64,000 nt of DNA from positions 2,891,501 through 2,955,500 of the forward strand of contig NZ_FSRB01000001.1 in the NCBI RefSeq assembly GCF_900129635.1. Reading direction: 5' to 3'. Within the stretch, counting starts at the first letter, position 1. Every line of letters starts with the position of its first letter. The translations under genes were made by a program, and so were the position numbers. The notes beneath the pieces were generated by a model. The model was given only the letters and a program-made list of their open reading frames with translations. It was not told the origin of the DNA and did not search any database. Below, piece by piece: positions 9,378 to 17,212 of the stretch. The stretch comes from Singulisphaera sp. GP187 (GTDB lineage Bacteria; Planctomycetota; Planctomycetia; Isosphaerales; Isosphaeraceae).

Positions 9378-10262
9378 CTAATCGATTTCGGCCACCGACC
9401 ACCGAACCAGCTTGTCCGGGTTGACGGTGATGTAAACGGCCTGAACGCTCTCCCCGAGGCTCAGAGATACAACATCGTTAACTTTCCCGTCATGGATGAA
9501 CAACACACCAGGTCCACCGTTGACTTCCGTCAGATGCAATTCGCAGGTCCGAAGCCGCTTGCGGAATACCCCGGCCAGAAACCTGGCCGATCGGTCCCGT
9601 CCTTCGATCACTCTCCGCGCGGCCGAGGCCTTGCCGCCGCCGTCGGAGTGGACCGTCACGTTCTCGGTCATCATCGCCTCGATCGCCTTCAGGTCCCCGG
9701 ACCGGCAAGCCGTGACGAATCGCTCGGCCAAGCCGTTCGCCTGAGTCGAAGTGGCCCGGAACCGCGATTCCCCCTCCAGGCCGAGACGCCGGCGGGCGCG
9801 GCTGACGAGTTGCCGGACGGTCGCCTCGGATTTTTCGAGCACCTCCCCGACCTCCGCGTACTCGTAGTCAAACACAGTGCGGAGCAGGAACGCCGCCCGC
9901 TCATCCGGGCTCAGCCTCTCGAGGAGAAGCAGGAACGCCTGCGTGAGGGACTCACCCAGGGCCGAATCCCGGCCCCGAGTCTCCACCGGTTCGGGCACCC
10001 AAGGGCCGATATATTCCACCCGCCGACGGGTTCGTAGCCGGTCGATGCACAACCGGGTGGTGGTCCGGACGAGGAAGCCTTCAGGTGAGGTGACCGCCCC
10101 CGCCGTCTGAAGCCGCAGAAACGCGTCCTGGACGGCGTCCTCAGCGTCCGCTACGCTTCCCAGCATCCGGTACGCAACCGACATCAGCCGCGGCCGCTGC
10201 CCGTTCAAATCGGTCATGGTACCCCCGAGGTGTTCGGCCAATGGATCCGGCGCGGGGTGCAT
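9378..10262 (-). CDS. ECF41-type RNA polymerase sigma factor with SnoaL-like C-terminal extension
   Basis: 294-aa extracytoplasmic-function sigma factor. Region 2 has RPRLMSVAYRMLGSVADAED and VQDAFLRLQ. Region 4 has LSPDERAAFLLRTVFDYEYAEV followed by KSEATVRQLVSRARRRL. The linker carries GPWVPEP (about residues 87-92) and the C-terminal SnoaL-like domain carries DGGGK (about 207-211). Both are hallmarks of the ECF41 group, where this extension replaces an anti-sigma factor and tunes activity. The start at 10262 is 12 bases after the cupin stop and has GAGGG upstream. An ATG at 10217 (MTDLNGQRPRL) is a credible alternative that matches shorter family N-termini. Autoregulation is inferred from the promoter-like site at 10754-10781. 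Confidence 0.92.
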   Translation of the reverse strand: MHPAPDPLAEHLGGTMTDLNGQRPRLMSVAYRMLGSVADAEDAVQDAFLRLQTAGAVTSPEGFLVRTTTRLCIDRLRTRRRVEYIGPWVPEPVETRGRDSALGESLTQAFLLLLERLSPDERAAFLLRTVFDYEYAEVGEVLEKSEATVRQLVSRARRRLGLEGESRFRATSTQANGLAERFVTACRSGDLKAIEAMMTENVTVHSDGGGKASAARRVIEGRDRSARFLAGVFRKRLRTCELHLTEVNGGPGVLFIHDGKVNDVVSLSLGESVQAVYITVNPDKLVRWSVAEID

Positions 10263-10274
10263 GGTACGCCGCCC

Positions 10275-10703
10275 TCATTGAAGTGACTTCCGCGGCTCGG
10301 GGATGGCGATCTGATCGGCCTCCCGCGGGAGCAAAACCACGGCAAGGATGCGGGTTCTTCCCTTCGCGGACGGGTTCTTCGACACCCGATGCAGGCATCC
10401 GGTCGGCTCGTAAAACGTCTCCCCCACCTTGAGAACCTTGGCGGGCTGGTCGTCGACAGCCCACTCATACTCACCTTCCAAGACGTACCCAAATCCCGGT
10501 CCCGGGTGGCGGTGGGCAACGCCCGCCTGGCCCGGTTCCAGCGTCACTTCCACGACCGTCGCCTTCGCCTCCTTGCCGTCCAACTTCTCAACGATGTTCC
10601 GCTCCGAAAGGGTAACCACTTTCTCGCCATCGTCGTGGGCCGCGGCCATGCCGACAACTCCGAGACCGATCCCTGCCGCGAGCGTCAAAAGGGTCCGAAT
10701 CAT
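10275..10703 (-). CDS. Exported cupin-domain protein
   Basis: 142-aa protein with an N-terminal signal peptide (MIRTLLTLAAGIGLGVVGMAAA) and one cupin beta-barrel. Metal-site residues fit HRHPGPGFGYVLEGE (cupin motif 1) and a second motif around ETFYEPTGCLHRVSKN. The ATG at 10703 is chosen because GGGAGGA ends six bases before it; the ATG at 10709 would leave no spacer. It is the first gene of the cupin, ECF41 sigma, oxidoreductase operon and lies about 50 bases downstream of an ECF41-like promoter. A single cupin with a signal peptide suggests a periplasmic metal-dependent enzyme or sensor; the reaction cannot be told from sequence. Confidence 0.85.
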   Translation of the reverse strand: MIRTLLTLAAGIGLGVVGMAAAHDDGEKVVTLSERNIVEKLDGKEAKATVVEVTLEPGQAGVAHRHPGPGFGYVLEGEYEWAVDDQPAKVLKVGETFYEPTGCLHRVSKNPSAKGRTRILAVVLLPREADQIAIPEPRKSLQ

Positions 10704-10753
10704 GGCCATTCCTCCCGATCTTGAATGGGTCGAGCCTGCCGTTCGACAACAAG

Positions 10754-10781
10754 GACGATCGAGAGGGGTGGTTTTGTGACC
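10754..10781 (-). promoter_or_regulatory. Candidate ECF41-type promoter for the cupin, sigma, oxidoreductase operon
   Basis: Read on the minus strand: GGTCACA (10781-10775), a 17-base spacer, then CGTC (10757-10754). The reported ECF41 promoter pattern is close to TGTCACA, about 16-17 bases, CGTC, so only one base differs. It lies about 50 bases upstream of the cupin start, the expected place for autoregulated transcription of the operon that contains the ECF41 gene. Confidence 0.65.
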
Positions 10782-11144
10782 GGGTGCCTCAAGATTTCTC
10801 TCCGCCTCCACGGCCTCCCGCTCAATCTCCTTGATTGTAAATCCCTTCGGCTTCGCGGAGGAGCCATGTTGTCACCCACCCTCCAAGCCGTCAAAGGCAA
10901 ATCAGCCGAAGGACAAACCAAGAGTCGATTTTTAGTCTATGCGCGAACAGTTGCAACTTCCAATTTGAATTTTTGACTTACGTCTTTTGCATAGCTTAAC
11001 TATGCTCACTCTTCCATTCTTCACAGTGTAAAATCTGCAAAACACATTGAACACAACAAGTTTATGCAGCGTAATAGCCGATCCAGTCGCCGTGGGATCA
11101 AAGGCAAGCTCGAAGGGCGAGTCGGTGTTGTCGAACCGACGCAC
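10782..11144. other. Intergenic stretch without a recognisable gene
   Basis: About 360 bases between the ECF41 promoter and the hairpin repeat. Base composition becomes AT-richer from about 10930. No ORF with coding character, repeat arm or structured RNA was seen. Confidence 0.5.
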
Positions 11145-11338
11145 CTAAGCCGTTGGTCTCGGTTTTCTTTGATTTTCTGATGGGCGACCGTGGAGATGCA
11201 ATCGCCGTTGGGTGCCACGGGTTGTACCCAACCCGTGAACGATCGCCTGGGTTTTTGGCTCACGGGTTGGGTACAACTCGTGGCACACATTGCTTGCACA
11301 TAATTCAATACCTAGTAAGACCAGGTCCACGTGCTTAG
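11145..11338. repeat. MITE-like hairpin repeat, copy 1
   Basis: A 194-bp element related to 54446-54643. It begins CTAAGCCGTTGGTC and ends with an imperfect inverted copy (about 10 of 14 positions; the last bases are GCTTAG). The shared left part reads CGGTTTTCTTTGATT and the right part carries GACC-GGTCCAC. In the centre, 27-base arms at 11212-11238 and 11260-11286 pair with one mismatch, and each arm itself contains a CACGGGTT/AACCCGTG inverted repeat. The two copies differ in the arms by paired changes that keep the stem. No ORF is present, so it would be non-autonomous. Confidence 0.75.
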
Positions 11339-11475
11339 CGGCCCGGCGAGCCGGCCGCGCCGCTGGCAATCCCGGTCTTAGAGGCTGCCCCATAAGGGGA
11401 ATATAAGTGTGCGTCCGATGAACCCCTTCTTGTGGCCCATGCTACGATCGGAGCATGGCCGAAAGGGGGTGAACG

Positions 11476-11814
11476 ATGGGCCGAGTGGCAGGATCGAGAA
11501 ACGGGCGGGAGCCGTACTGGCGGCTGGTTCTGGCCCGGTGAAAGCGGAGTGGACTGTCGGTCCGGGCGTTCTGCCTGGCCGAGGGCGTGAGTGCGCCGTC
11601 GTTTTATTGGTGGCGGAGGGAACTTCAGCGGCGCGACCAGCCCAAGCCCGCGTTTCTTCCTGTGCATGTGCTCGCCGACAAGGCTGAGTCGCCCGCCGGG
11701 AGCATCGAGGTCGTACTGGCCAACGGACGCTGCTTGCGGGTCGGGGCCGGGTTCGACCCCCAGACCCTCGTGCAAGTCGTTGAACTGCTCGAAGCCGGAG
11801 GACGGTCATGGTGA
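11476..11814 (+). pseudogene. IS66 TnpA (Orf1) interrupted by an in-frame TGA
   Basis: Translation from the ATG at 11476 gives MGRVAGSRNGREPYWRLVLAR, then TGA at 11539-11541. In the same frame it continues KRSGLSVRAFCLAEGVSAPS, then FYWWRRELQRRD to the stop at 11814. IS66 TnpA proteins of this type usually have a tryptophan at this point (AR-W-xRSGLS). The stop is best explained by one TGG to TGA change. The downstream part could restart at the GTG at 11587, giving a 75-aa fragment that lacks the first helix of the HTH region. Its end overlaps the tnpB start by seven bases. A sequencing error or stop readthrough cannot be excluded from sequence alone. Confidence 0.75.
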
Positions 11815-12176
11815 GCTTGGCTCCGACCGTCCGGATCTGGCTCGCGGCGCAGCCGGTCGATCTGCGAAAATCGTTCGACAGTTTGGCGGCCCTGGTCCGC
11901 GAAGGGCTCCAGGGCGATCCGCTCTCGGGAGACGTCTTCGTCTTCCGCAACAAGGCCGCCGATCGCATCAAGCTCTTGATCTGGGAAGAGGACGGATACG
12001 CGATCTGGTACAAGCGATTGGAAGCCGGCACCTTCCGCTTTCCGCCGACTCTGGAGGCTCAGCCACGCCTCGAGGTCCGCGCCGCGGACCTCGTCATGCT
12101 CCTCGAAGGGATCGACCTCTCGAGCGTGAAACGCGGCAAACGCTATCACCGACCCGTCCCCAGAGCCACGGTGTGA
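11808..12176 (+). CDS. tnpB: IS66-family accessory protein TnpB (Orf2)
   Basis: 122-aa protein with the full IS66 Orf2 signature: VRIWLAAQPVDLRKSFDSLA, FVFRNKAADRIKLLIWEEDG and IWYKRLEAGTF. Its length is normal for the family, and no frameshift or stop is seen. The ATG at 11808 overlaps the end of tnpA, which suggests translational coupling. In IS66 elements TnpB is required for transposition together with TnpA and TnpC, but its biochemical role is unclear. Confidence 0.93.
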   Translation: MVSLAPTVRIWLAAQPVDLRKSFDSLAALVREGLQGDPLSGDVFVFRNKAADRIKLLIWEEDGYAIWYKRLEAGTFRFPPTLEAQPRLEVRAADLVMLLEGIDLSSVKRGKRYHRPVPRATV

Positions 12177-12248
12177 GTCCCCGGCCGGCCGCGGTGTTTT
12201 TCCGAAGAATCATCGAATAATATAAGGACCTCATACGTCTAAGAGGGC

Positions 12249-13907
12249 ATGAGCGCAGACGCCCGCCCCATCACCCCTGAGACCCCTGCCGATCCCACGG
12301 CGACGTTGCCCAGTGATCCCGCCTTCCTCCAGCAGATGATCATCGAACTGCTCGCCGCCCTCCGCGACACACGGCGTCAGAACGAGGAATTGCAGCATCG
12401 CCTTGACCTCCTCTTGCGGCGGATCTACGGCCCACGCACCGAACGCTTCGACCCCAATCAGCCGCTGCTCATCCCCGACGCCTTCGAGCCGCTCGCCCCG
12501 GAACCGGAACCCGCGGCCACCGGCGACGCGGTCCCACCCGAGTCCGAACCGGGAGCGACCCCCGCGAAGAAGGCACGCCCCCACGGCCGCAGGCCCTTGC
12601 CCAAGGACCTCCGCCGCGAGCCTCGGGTCTATGAGTTGACCGAAGCCGAACGCCGCTGTCCGCAATGCGGCGAGACCCGGGCCCAGATCAGCGCCGAACG
12701 CAGCGAGCAGCTCGACTACGTGCCGGCGACCCTGTTCGTGGTCGAGCACGTGCGCTGCATTTACGCCTGCCCGCACTGCGAAGGTCAAGTCGTCACCGCC
12801 GGCAAGCCAGCCCAGCCGATCTCCAAGGGCTTGCCTGGACCGGGATTGCTCGCTCATGTGATCACGGAAAAGTATGCCGATCATATTCCGCTCCATCGCC
12901 AGGAACGCCGCCTGGCCCGGCAAGGGGTGGAGCTGTCACGCTCAACCCTCTGCGACTGGATGGCCGGCGCCGCCCAAACTCTCAAGCCGCTCTACGACCT
13001 GATGAAGACATTGATCCTGTTGTGCGGCACGATTCACACCGACGACACCTCGGTGAAGCTGCGGGACTCGGAGCGAAAGATTAAGGCCTTGGCCCGGCTC
13101 TGGATCTACTTCGGCGATTATCTTTATCCTTACAATGTTTTTGATTTCACGAGGAGCCGCAAGCGAGACGGTCCGAGTCTGTTTCTCAAGGGTTTTCGCG
13201 GTTATTTGCAGGCTGATGCCTTCAGCGGCTACGACGGCATCTACGCGGGCGGCAACGTCGTGGAGGTGGGTTGCAACGCCCACGCCCGCCGCAAGTTCGT
13301 CGAGGCGCAGAAGACGGACCTGGCGCGAGCGAGTACGGCCCTGGCCTACTACCGCCAGCTCTACGCGATCGAGAAGGAGATCAAAGCGGAGCTCGCCAAG
13401 CTGCCCGAGGACGCCGACGAGCCGACGCGGGCCGCGATTCGGCTGCGGGTCCGCCAGGAGCGGGCGGTGTCAGTTTGGGAGCGCCTCGAGAAGTGGCTGA
13501 AGGAGGAGCGACCGCAGGTGCTCCCCAAGAGTCCGATGGGAGGCGCAATCGGTTACATGGAGAACCACTGGGAGGCGTTGAAACGGTACACCAGCTCGGG
13601 CTACCTTTCGATCGACAACAACGTAGCCGAGCAACACATGAAAACGATTGCGACTGGACGAAAGAATTGGCTTTTCACCGGCAGTGAGACCGGCGGGAAG
13701 ACGATGGCTGTGTTATTCAGCGTGGTGTCGAGTTGCCAGCGTCACGGTCATGACCCGTTCGTCTACTTGCGTGACGTGCTGTCCCGGTTGCCGACCCTTC
13801 CCAAAGAGAATCTGGCCGACCTTCTCCCCGATCGTTGGTCGCCTCCCCAAGTCGCCGATCCTCCGGCGACCCCAGAGGGTCCCATCGCCGACGGTTCCCC
13901 GAGCTGA
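12249..13907 (+). CDS. tnpC: IS66-family transposase TnpC
   Basis: 552-aa DDE transposase of normal length. An N-terminal coiled-coil-like segment (LAALRDTRRQNEELQHRLDL) is followed by a Pro/Ala linker and a zinc-finger-like region (CPQCGET near 138, then CPHC near 176). The catalytic core carries Asp at about 265 (IHTDDTSVKL), Asp at about 323 (LQADAFSGYDG) and Glu at about 461 (NNVAEQHMKTIATGRKNW). The C-terminus shows VVSSCQRHGHDPFVYLRDVL, typical of the family. It follows tnpB after 72 bases. The core looks intact, so it might act on related elements in trans. Confidence 0.95.
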   Translation: MSADARPITPETPADPTATLPSDPAFLQQMIIELLAALRDTRRQNEELQHRLDLLLRRIYGPRTERFDPNQPLLIPDAFEPLAPEPEPAATGDAVPPESEPGATPAKKARPHGRRPLPKDLRREPRVYELTEAERRCPQCGETRAQISAERSEQLDYVPATLFVVEHVRCIYACPHCEGQVVTAGKPAQPISKGLPGPGLLAHVITEKYADHIPLHRQERRLARQGVELSRSTLCDWMAGAAQTLKPLYDLMKTLILLCGTIHTDDTSVKLRDSERKIKALARLWIYFGDYLYPYNVFDFTRSRKRDGPSLFLKGFRGYLQADAFSGYDGIYAGGNVVEVGCNAHARRKFVEAQKTDLARASTALAYYRQLYAIEKEIKAELAKLPEDADEPTRAAIRLRVRQERAVSVWERLEKWLKEERPQVLPKSPMGGAIGYMENHWEALKRYTSSGYLSIDNNVAEQHMKTIATGRKNWLFTGSETGGKTMAVLFSVVSSCQRHGHDPFVYLRDVLSRLPTLPKENLADLLPDRWSPPQVADPPATPEGPIADGSPS

Positions 13908-14021
13908 CAACGGCTCCCGCCGGCACTCGAAACGCGGCACGCTCCCACCGCGGAGTTCGGGCCAGGCTCGACACGGGTTGAAGAGCGCGTCGCGTCTGCT
14001 GACGCCGGATCATGACACCGC

Positions 14022-14293
14022 GTGGGGTTCCAACCGACGGTCACCAAATTGGCCAAGGCCCCTCGGCCAATTGCCAAGGGGGACGTGGTCCGCCGGACGC
14101 ACACGCCGGAATTGCCACCAAAATCGGCTGCCATAGCTTCCGCGCCACCGGCATCACCAACTACCTCGAGCACGACGGCACCCTGGAAAAGGCCCAGCAG
14201 ATGGCCGCACATGCCAGCCCCCGGAAGACCAAGCTCTACGACCGCACCAACGACCAGGTCACCCTCGACGAGGTCGAGAAAATCCGGCTTTAA
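14022..14293 (+). pseudogene. Tyrosine recombinase C-terminal remnant (left flank of AT-rich cassette)
   Basis: The readable end of a phage-type integrase: AGIATKIGCHSFRATGIT, then KAQQMAAHASPRKTKLYDRTND, then LDEVEKIRL and a stop at 14293. It keeps the H-x-x-R box (HSFR), the second His (HAS) and the catalytic Tyr (KLYDR). Upstream, matching residues (KGDVVRRTH) are in another frame, so there is at least one frameshift. The N-terminal half and the first catalytic Arg are absent. The IS66 element abuts it on the left. A second fragment of the same kind of recombinase lies at 22222-22313, across the AT-rich cassette. Confidence 0.8.
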
Positions 14294-14527
14294 CTGAGGC
14301 GGTCGACGCGAATGCGAAGCGGTTCGGCTCGATAACGGGCAAAGGCTATACTGTTGCGTTTACCACTTGTTGACCATATTCCAACGCCGGCCAGAACTTC
14401 GATACTAACCAGCCCCGAACGTTCGCTCGCCATTTCGTAAACCTCTTGACGCTTTCTCACAGCCGATCAGATATGTGGTCGACAAGATCACTGCCTATAG
14501 GCTGGGCTCTAGTCCCAGACTGATTGG

Positions 14528-14681
14528 TTCCACCCCCCACGGCCAGCGCACATCAAATTGCTTGAAATCAAGGGTTTTCTGCGAATTCTGTCGTAGAAAA
14601 TCGGCTTCTTCTGAGGCCAAACGGCCGACTTTTCCCTGGAAACATGGGCAATTTGATGTGCGCTGGCCGTGTTCCACCCCC
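14528..14681. mobile_element. MITE with 24-bp perfect terminal inverted repeats and 10-bp target duplication
   Basis: The element proper is 14538-14671 (134 bp). Its left end CACGGCCAGCGCACATCAAA (first 20 of 24 bases, 14538-14561) is the exact reverse complement of its right end (14648-14671). Both sides are flanked by TTCCACCCCC (14528-14537 and 14672-14681), a 10-bp direct repeat expected from transposition. The 86-bp interior has no ORF. A duplication of about 10 bp would fit mobilisation by an IS4-like transposase, which is not seen in this window. Confidence 0.85.
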
Positions 14682-14793
14682 CTGCTCCGAACTAACGGGA
14701 ATCCAGAGACGATACCGCAGGATCTCGCCACACCAGGTTGCGGAGCAAGCTAACCAACCATCAACCCCACACTCAAGTTGCCTTCCAACAACT

Positions 14794-15786
14794 TTAATAT
14801 TGTTCATTACTTATAACTTCGGCGCCGGCGCGAGTCGCCAATGCTTGAAACACGGTCGGTGCAATCCCACTCTTGATGAACCGAACAGATCCGTCGCACA
14901 GCAGAAAGTTGCATCCATCGTTGTGCGCACTACTGAATCCGTCCGGTCCGGAGTTCGGTGCGTTTGGAGTACTGGTACTCTGGAAATCTCCTAAGTAGAA
15001 ATCGGACGGAGGTCCGGTACGTCCAAGTACCATGAACACGGCGGGAACGCAGGCCCGAACCGGCCATGATACTTTAGTACAAAACAGAGCCGAGGGCGAG
15101 CCGACCCCAACCCAAGTCGCGTCAGCGACCTTCCGCGAACGCTCACCGATCAACAGTGTAGACGATAATCCGTCGGAAACATCGCGCAACCCTACATGAC
15201 TGTCAACGAACAAAACACCGTTTCCATCGCTTACTTGAATGCGCTTTCCTCCTTTGCCTGCGGCCTTCGCTCCAGTAAAAATCTCGCCTGAAGATGCGAC
15301 ATATTGGCTGGGGGCTAGCTGATTGAGGCCAACAATATTAGATTTTATAAAGCCGGACGACGCAGGCCCATCATCGTAAGAACTCGGGCAGAGAAAACTC
15401 GATACCCGAAGTTGTATGACGGAATGATTTGCATCGATCATAGCGAGCGGCTGATGAAAATTAATAGCATTGTAGATCGCACTTTGCTCTAATCCGTTCA
15501 AAATTGCACACGCCCAACCCCATCCTGACGCCGGAGCGCTGTTTTCAGTCCACGATTTGCCAAACACGACACCGGCAGGGAGCATTCTAGTGGTGTCGTG
15601 ATACGCATGTAGCGCAATCCCGACTTGTTTAAGATTGTTCGTGCATTGGAGGCGGCGGGCGGACTCGCGGGCGGCCTGGACAGCCGGAAGCAGAATCGCC
15701 ACGAGTAAACCGATGATGGCCACGACCACCAACACCTCAATGAGTGTAAACGCAGCAATTTTTTTCGACTGTGCGAGTGCGTGCAT
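14794..15786 (-). CDS. DUF1559 pseudopilin-like protein (cassette)
   Basis: 330-aa protein with a type IV prepilin-type N-terminus (KKIAAFTLIEVLVVVAIIGL; cleavage expected before the Phe, with Glu at mature position 5) and a DUF1559 body. Family motifs include ARRLQCTNNLKQVGIALHAY, the Cys-containing FLCPSS, and the C-terminal LLCDGSVRFIKSGI. Such proteins need a prepilin peptidase and are held at the inner membrane or assembled into pseudopili. It is the last gene of the one-strand cassette whose first gene is the Cys-rich peptide at 21209-21538. No secretion ATPase or GspF is nearby, so it may use the machinery encoded elsewhere, such as the GspF operon at 30.5-37.5 kb. Confidence 0.9.
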   Translation of the reverse strand: MHALAQSKKIAAFTLIEVLVVVAIIGLLVAILLPAVQAARESARRLQCTNNLKQVGIALHAYHDTTRMLPAGVVFGKSWTENSAPASGWGWACAILNGLEQSAIYNAINFHQPLAMIDANHSVIQLRVSSFLCPSSYDDGPASSGFIKSNIVGLNQLAPSQYVASSGEIFTGAKAAGKGGKRIQVSDGNGVLFVDSHVGLRDVSDGLSSTLLIGERSRKVADATWVGVGSPSALFCTKVSWPVRACVPAVFMVLGRTGPPSDFYLGDFQSTSTPNAPNSGPDGFSSAHNDGCNFLLCDGSVRFIKSGIAPTVFQALATRAGAEVISNEQY

Positions 15787-16092
15787 TTTTGGGGTCCGCC
15801 TGATTCTTGTGAGCGGATGGCACGCATTGGGATGCGTCCATGATCGCTTGCAACATTTCGCCCGATCTGGCCATTCCAGACTGAATAGGTCTCAAACGAT
15901 AATTTGGACGTCGTCGATGGCCGGAATCCCGAGTTCGACTCTGTGCTGATCAATGACCGCACAACAAGCGTCAACAACGTCATTGATCGTTCAGCAACTA
16001 ACGTTCGAGACGATCGCTAAACGAACCGAAAATACCTCATAACAAAGCACTGCGAGGTGAAACGATTTTTAAATACGCCTCCCCCACTTTCC
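15787..16092. other. Intergenic gap between two pseudopilin genes
   Basis: About 305 bases of AT-rich sequence on the cassette. No coding ORF, no clear terminator hairpin and no ribosome site were recognised other than the region upstream of the ATG at 15786. Confidence 0.4.
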
Positions 16093-17067
16093 CTAAAAAT
16101 CATCAGCACCGATGACCTCTCCGCCGGCTCGCGAAGATAAAGAGCGAAAAACCTGAGCTTGGACTGTGGAACGAATGAATTTTGATGAGCCGTCAGCAAA
16201 TACAAAATTAGCCCCATCTCCGTGACTGCTCGAAAAGCTGTCAGAACCAATACCATTTGCACCGGGCGTATAATGAGTCGGAACGTCTTCCGAGTAATCG
16301 GCAAAAGGCGCGGATGCCCTCCCAAGCACCATAAAAGCCGAGGAAGTGCAAGACTGGACTGTCCATTTGGTCTTTGTGCAAAATCGGTTGTAAACTGAAG
16401 CGAAAACGCCTGCCCAAACGGCATCGGAAACCGTGCGTGATCTTTCCCCGACCATGAGCGTATGACTAAGTCCATCGCCGATATCTTTTGGCCCAATATG
16501 GCTGTTCATATAGAACACACCAGTTCCTGAACCATCAATCTCCATTGCTGCGCCTTTATTGTGCTTGTATATCTGCATAAATCCAGCCGACCCAACGTAT
16601 TGGCTTGGCGCATAATCCTCAAATGCCTTTTTTGGCTTATTGGTGAACCCCATATTGATTTTTTCGCTATTGTTTTCGCTTGGACAAAGGTATGTGTTAA
16701 TCTGGCTTCTCGTCACGGTCACTTGAAAGGGAGAAAGCGCCATCGGTATCACTAGATTCGCTGCATTGTAAATATTTTCTTGCTCCATGCTATTCAGCAG
16801 ATAAAACGCCCAACCCCACCCTGGCGTAATCTTATCGTGCTTGACGGTATAACCAGGTGGAAATTCACCATGCGACGTTTGATGGATTTGAACGGCGACA
16901 CCGATTTGCTTGAGGTTGTTTGTGCATTGAAGGCGGCGGGCGGCCTCGCGGGCACGCTGGACAGCTGGCAGCAAGATCGCGAAAAGTAAGCCGGTGATCA
17001 CTACCACCACTAACATCTCAATCAGCGTGAAGCCATTCAGTGGCAACACTTTTGAGTTCAACCGCAT
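16093..17067 (-). CDS. DUF1559 pseudopilin-like protein (cassette)
   Basis: 324-aa DUF1559 protein. The ATG at 17067 is preferred to a longer frame because GGAGAT lies eight bases upstream and it leaves a short basic leader before the prepilin motif (PLNGFTLIEMLVVVVITGLL). The body carries ARRLQCTNNLKQIGVAVQIH, TYLCPSENN and the C-terminal FVFADGSSKFIRSTV. In place of the usual GSVRF it has GSSKF, a small departure from the family. It lies 145 bases after the LolA/RseB-like gene and 306 bases before the second pseudopilin gene, on the same strand. Likely a membrane-anchored or assembled extracytoplasmic subunit. Confidence 0.88.
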   Translation of the reverse strand: MRLNSKVLPLNGFTLIEMLVVVVITGLLFAILLPAVQRAREAARRLQCTNNLKQIGVAVQIHQTSHGEFPPGYTVKHDKITPGWGWAFYLLNSMEQENIYNAANLVIPMALSPFQVTVTRSQINTYLCPSENNSEKINMGFTNKPKKAFEDYAPSQYVGSAGFMQIYKHNKGAAMEIDGSGTGVFYMNSHIGPKDIGDGLSHTLMVGERSRTVSDAVWAGVFASVYNRFCTKTKWTVQSCTSSAFMVLGRASAPFADYSEDVPTHYTPGANGIGSDSFSSSHGDGANFVFADGSSKFIRSTVQAQVFRSLSSRAGGEVIGADDF

Positions 17068-17212
17068 ACGGTGATCTCCGTTGGTAGCGACACTTCCTAA
17101 ACGAATTGGGAATGTCGGCAAGCATTATTAACACTGTCTGCCAATATCATCGAATGCGCGAGTCCAACATAACGTGACAACCAAACCGACGGACGTTCCC
17201 ATGCACTGCTTA

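Larger units (their letters stand above)
11476..13907 (+). mobile_element. IS66-family insertion sequence (tnpA-tnpB-tnpC)
   Basis: The three-gene order, the overlap of tnpA and tnpB, and tnpC as the DDE transposase are typical of IS66. The coordinates cover the coding part only. The left end probably lies near 11400, but I could not match a terminal inverted repeat on the right, where a decayed recombinase fragment begins within about 110 bases. tnpA contains an in-frame TGA, so mobility may be impaired. A separate, more decayed IS66 transposase piece lies at 24660-24884. Confidence 0.85.

Noticed and set aside
13908-14021. Right inverted repeat of the IS66 element
   Set aside because: I compared the region with the left flank (11395-11470) and found no convincing inverted match, so the IS end is left undefined.
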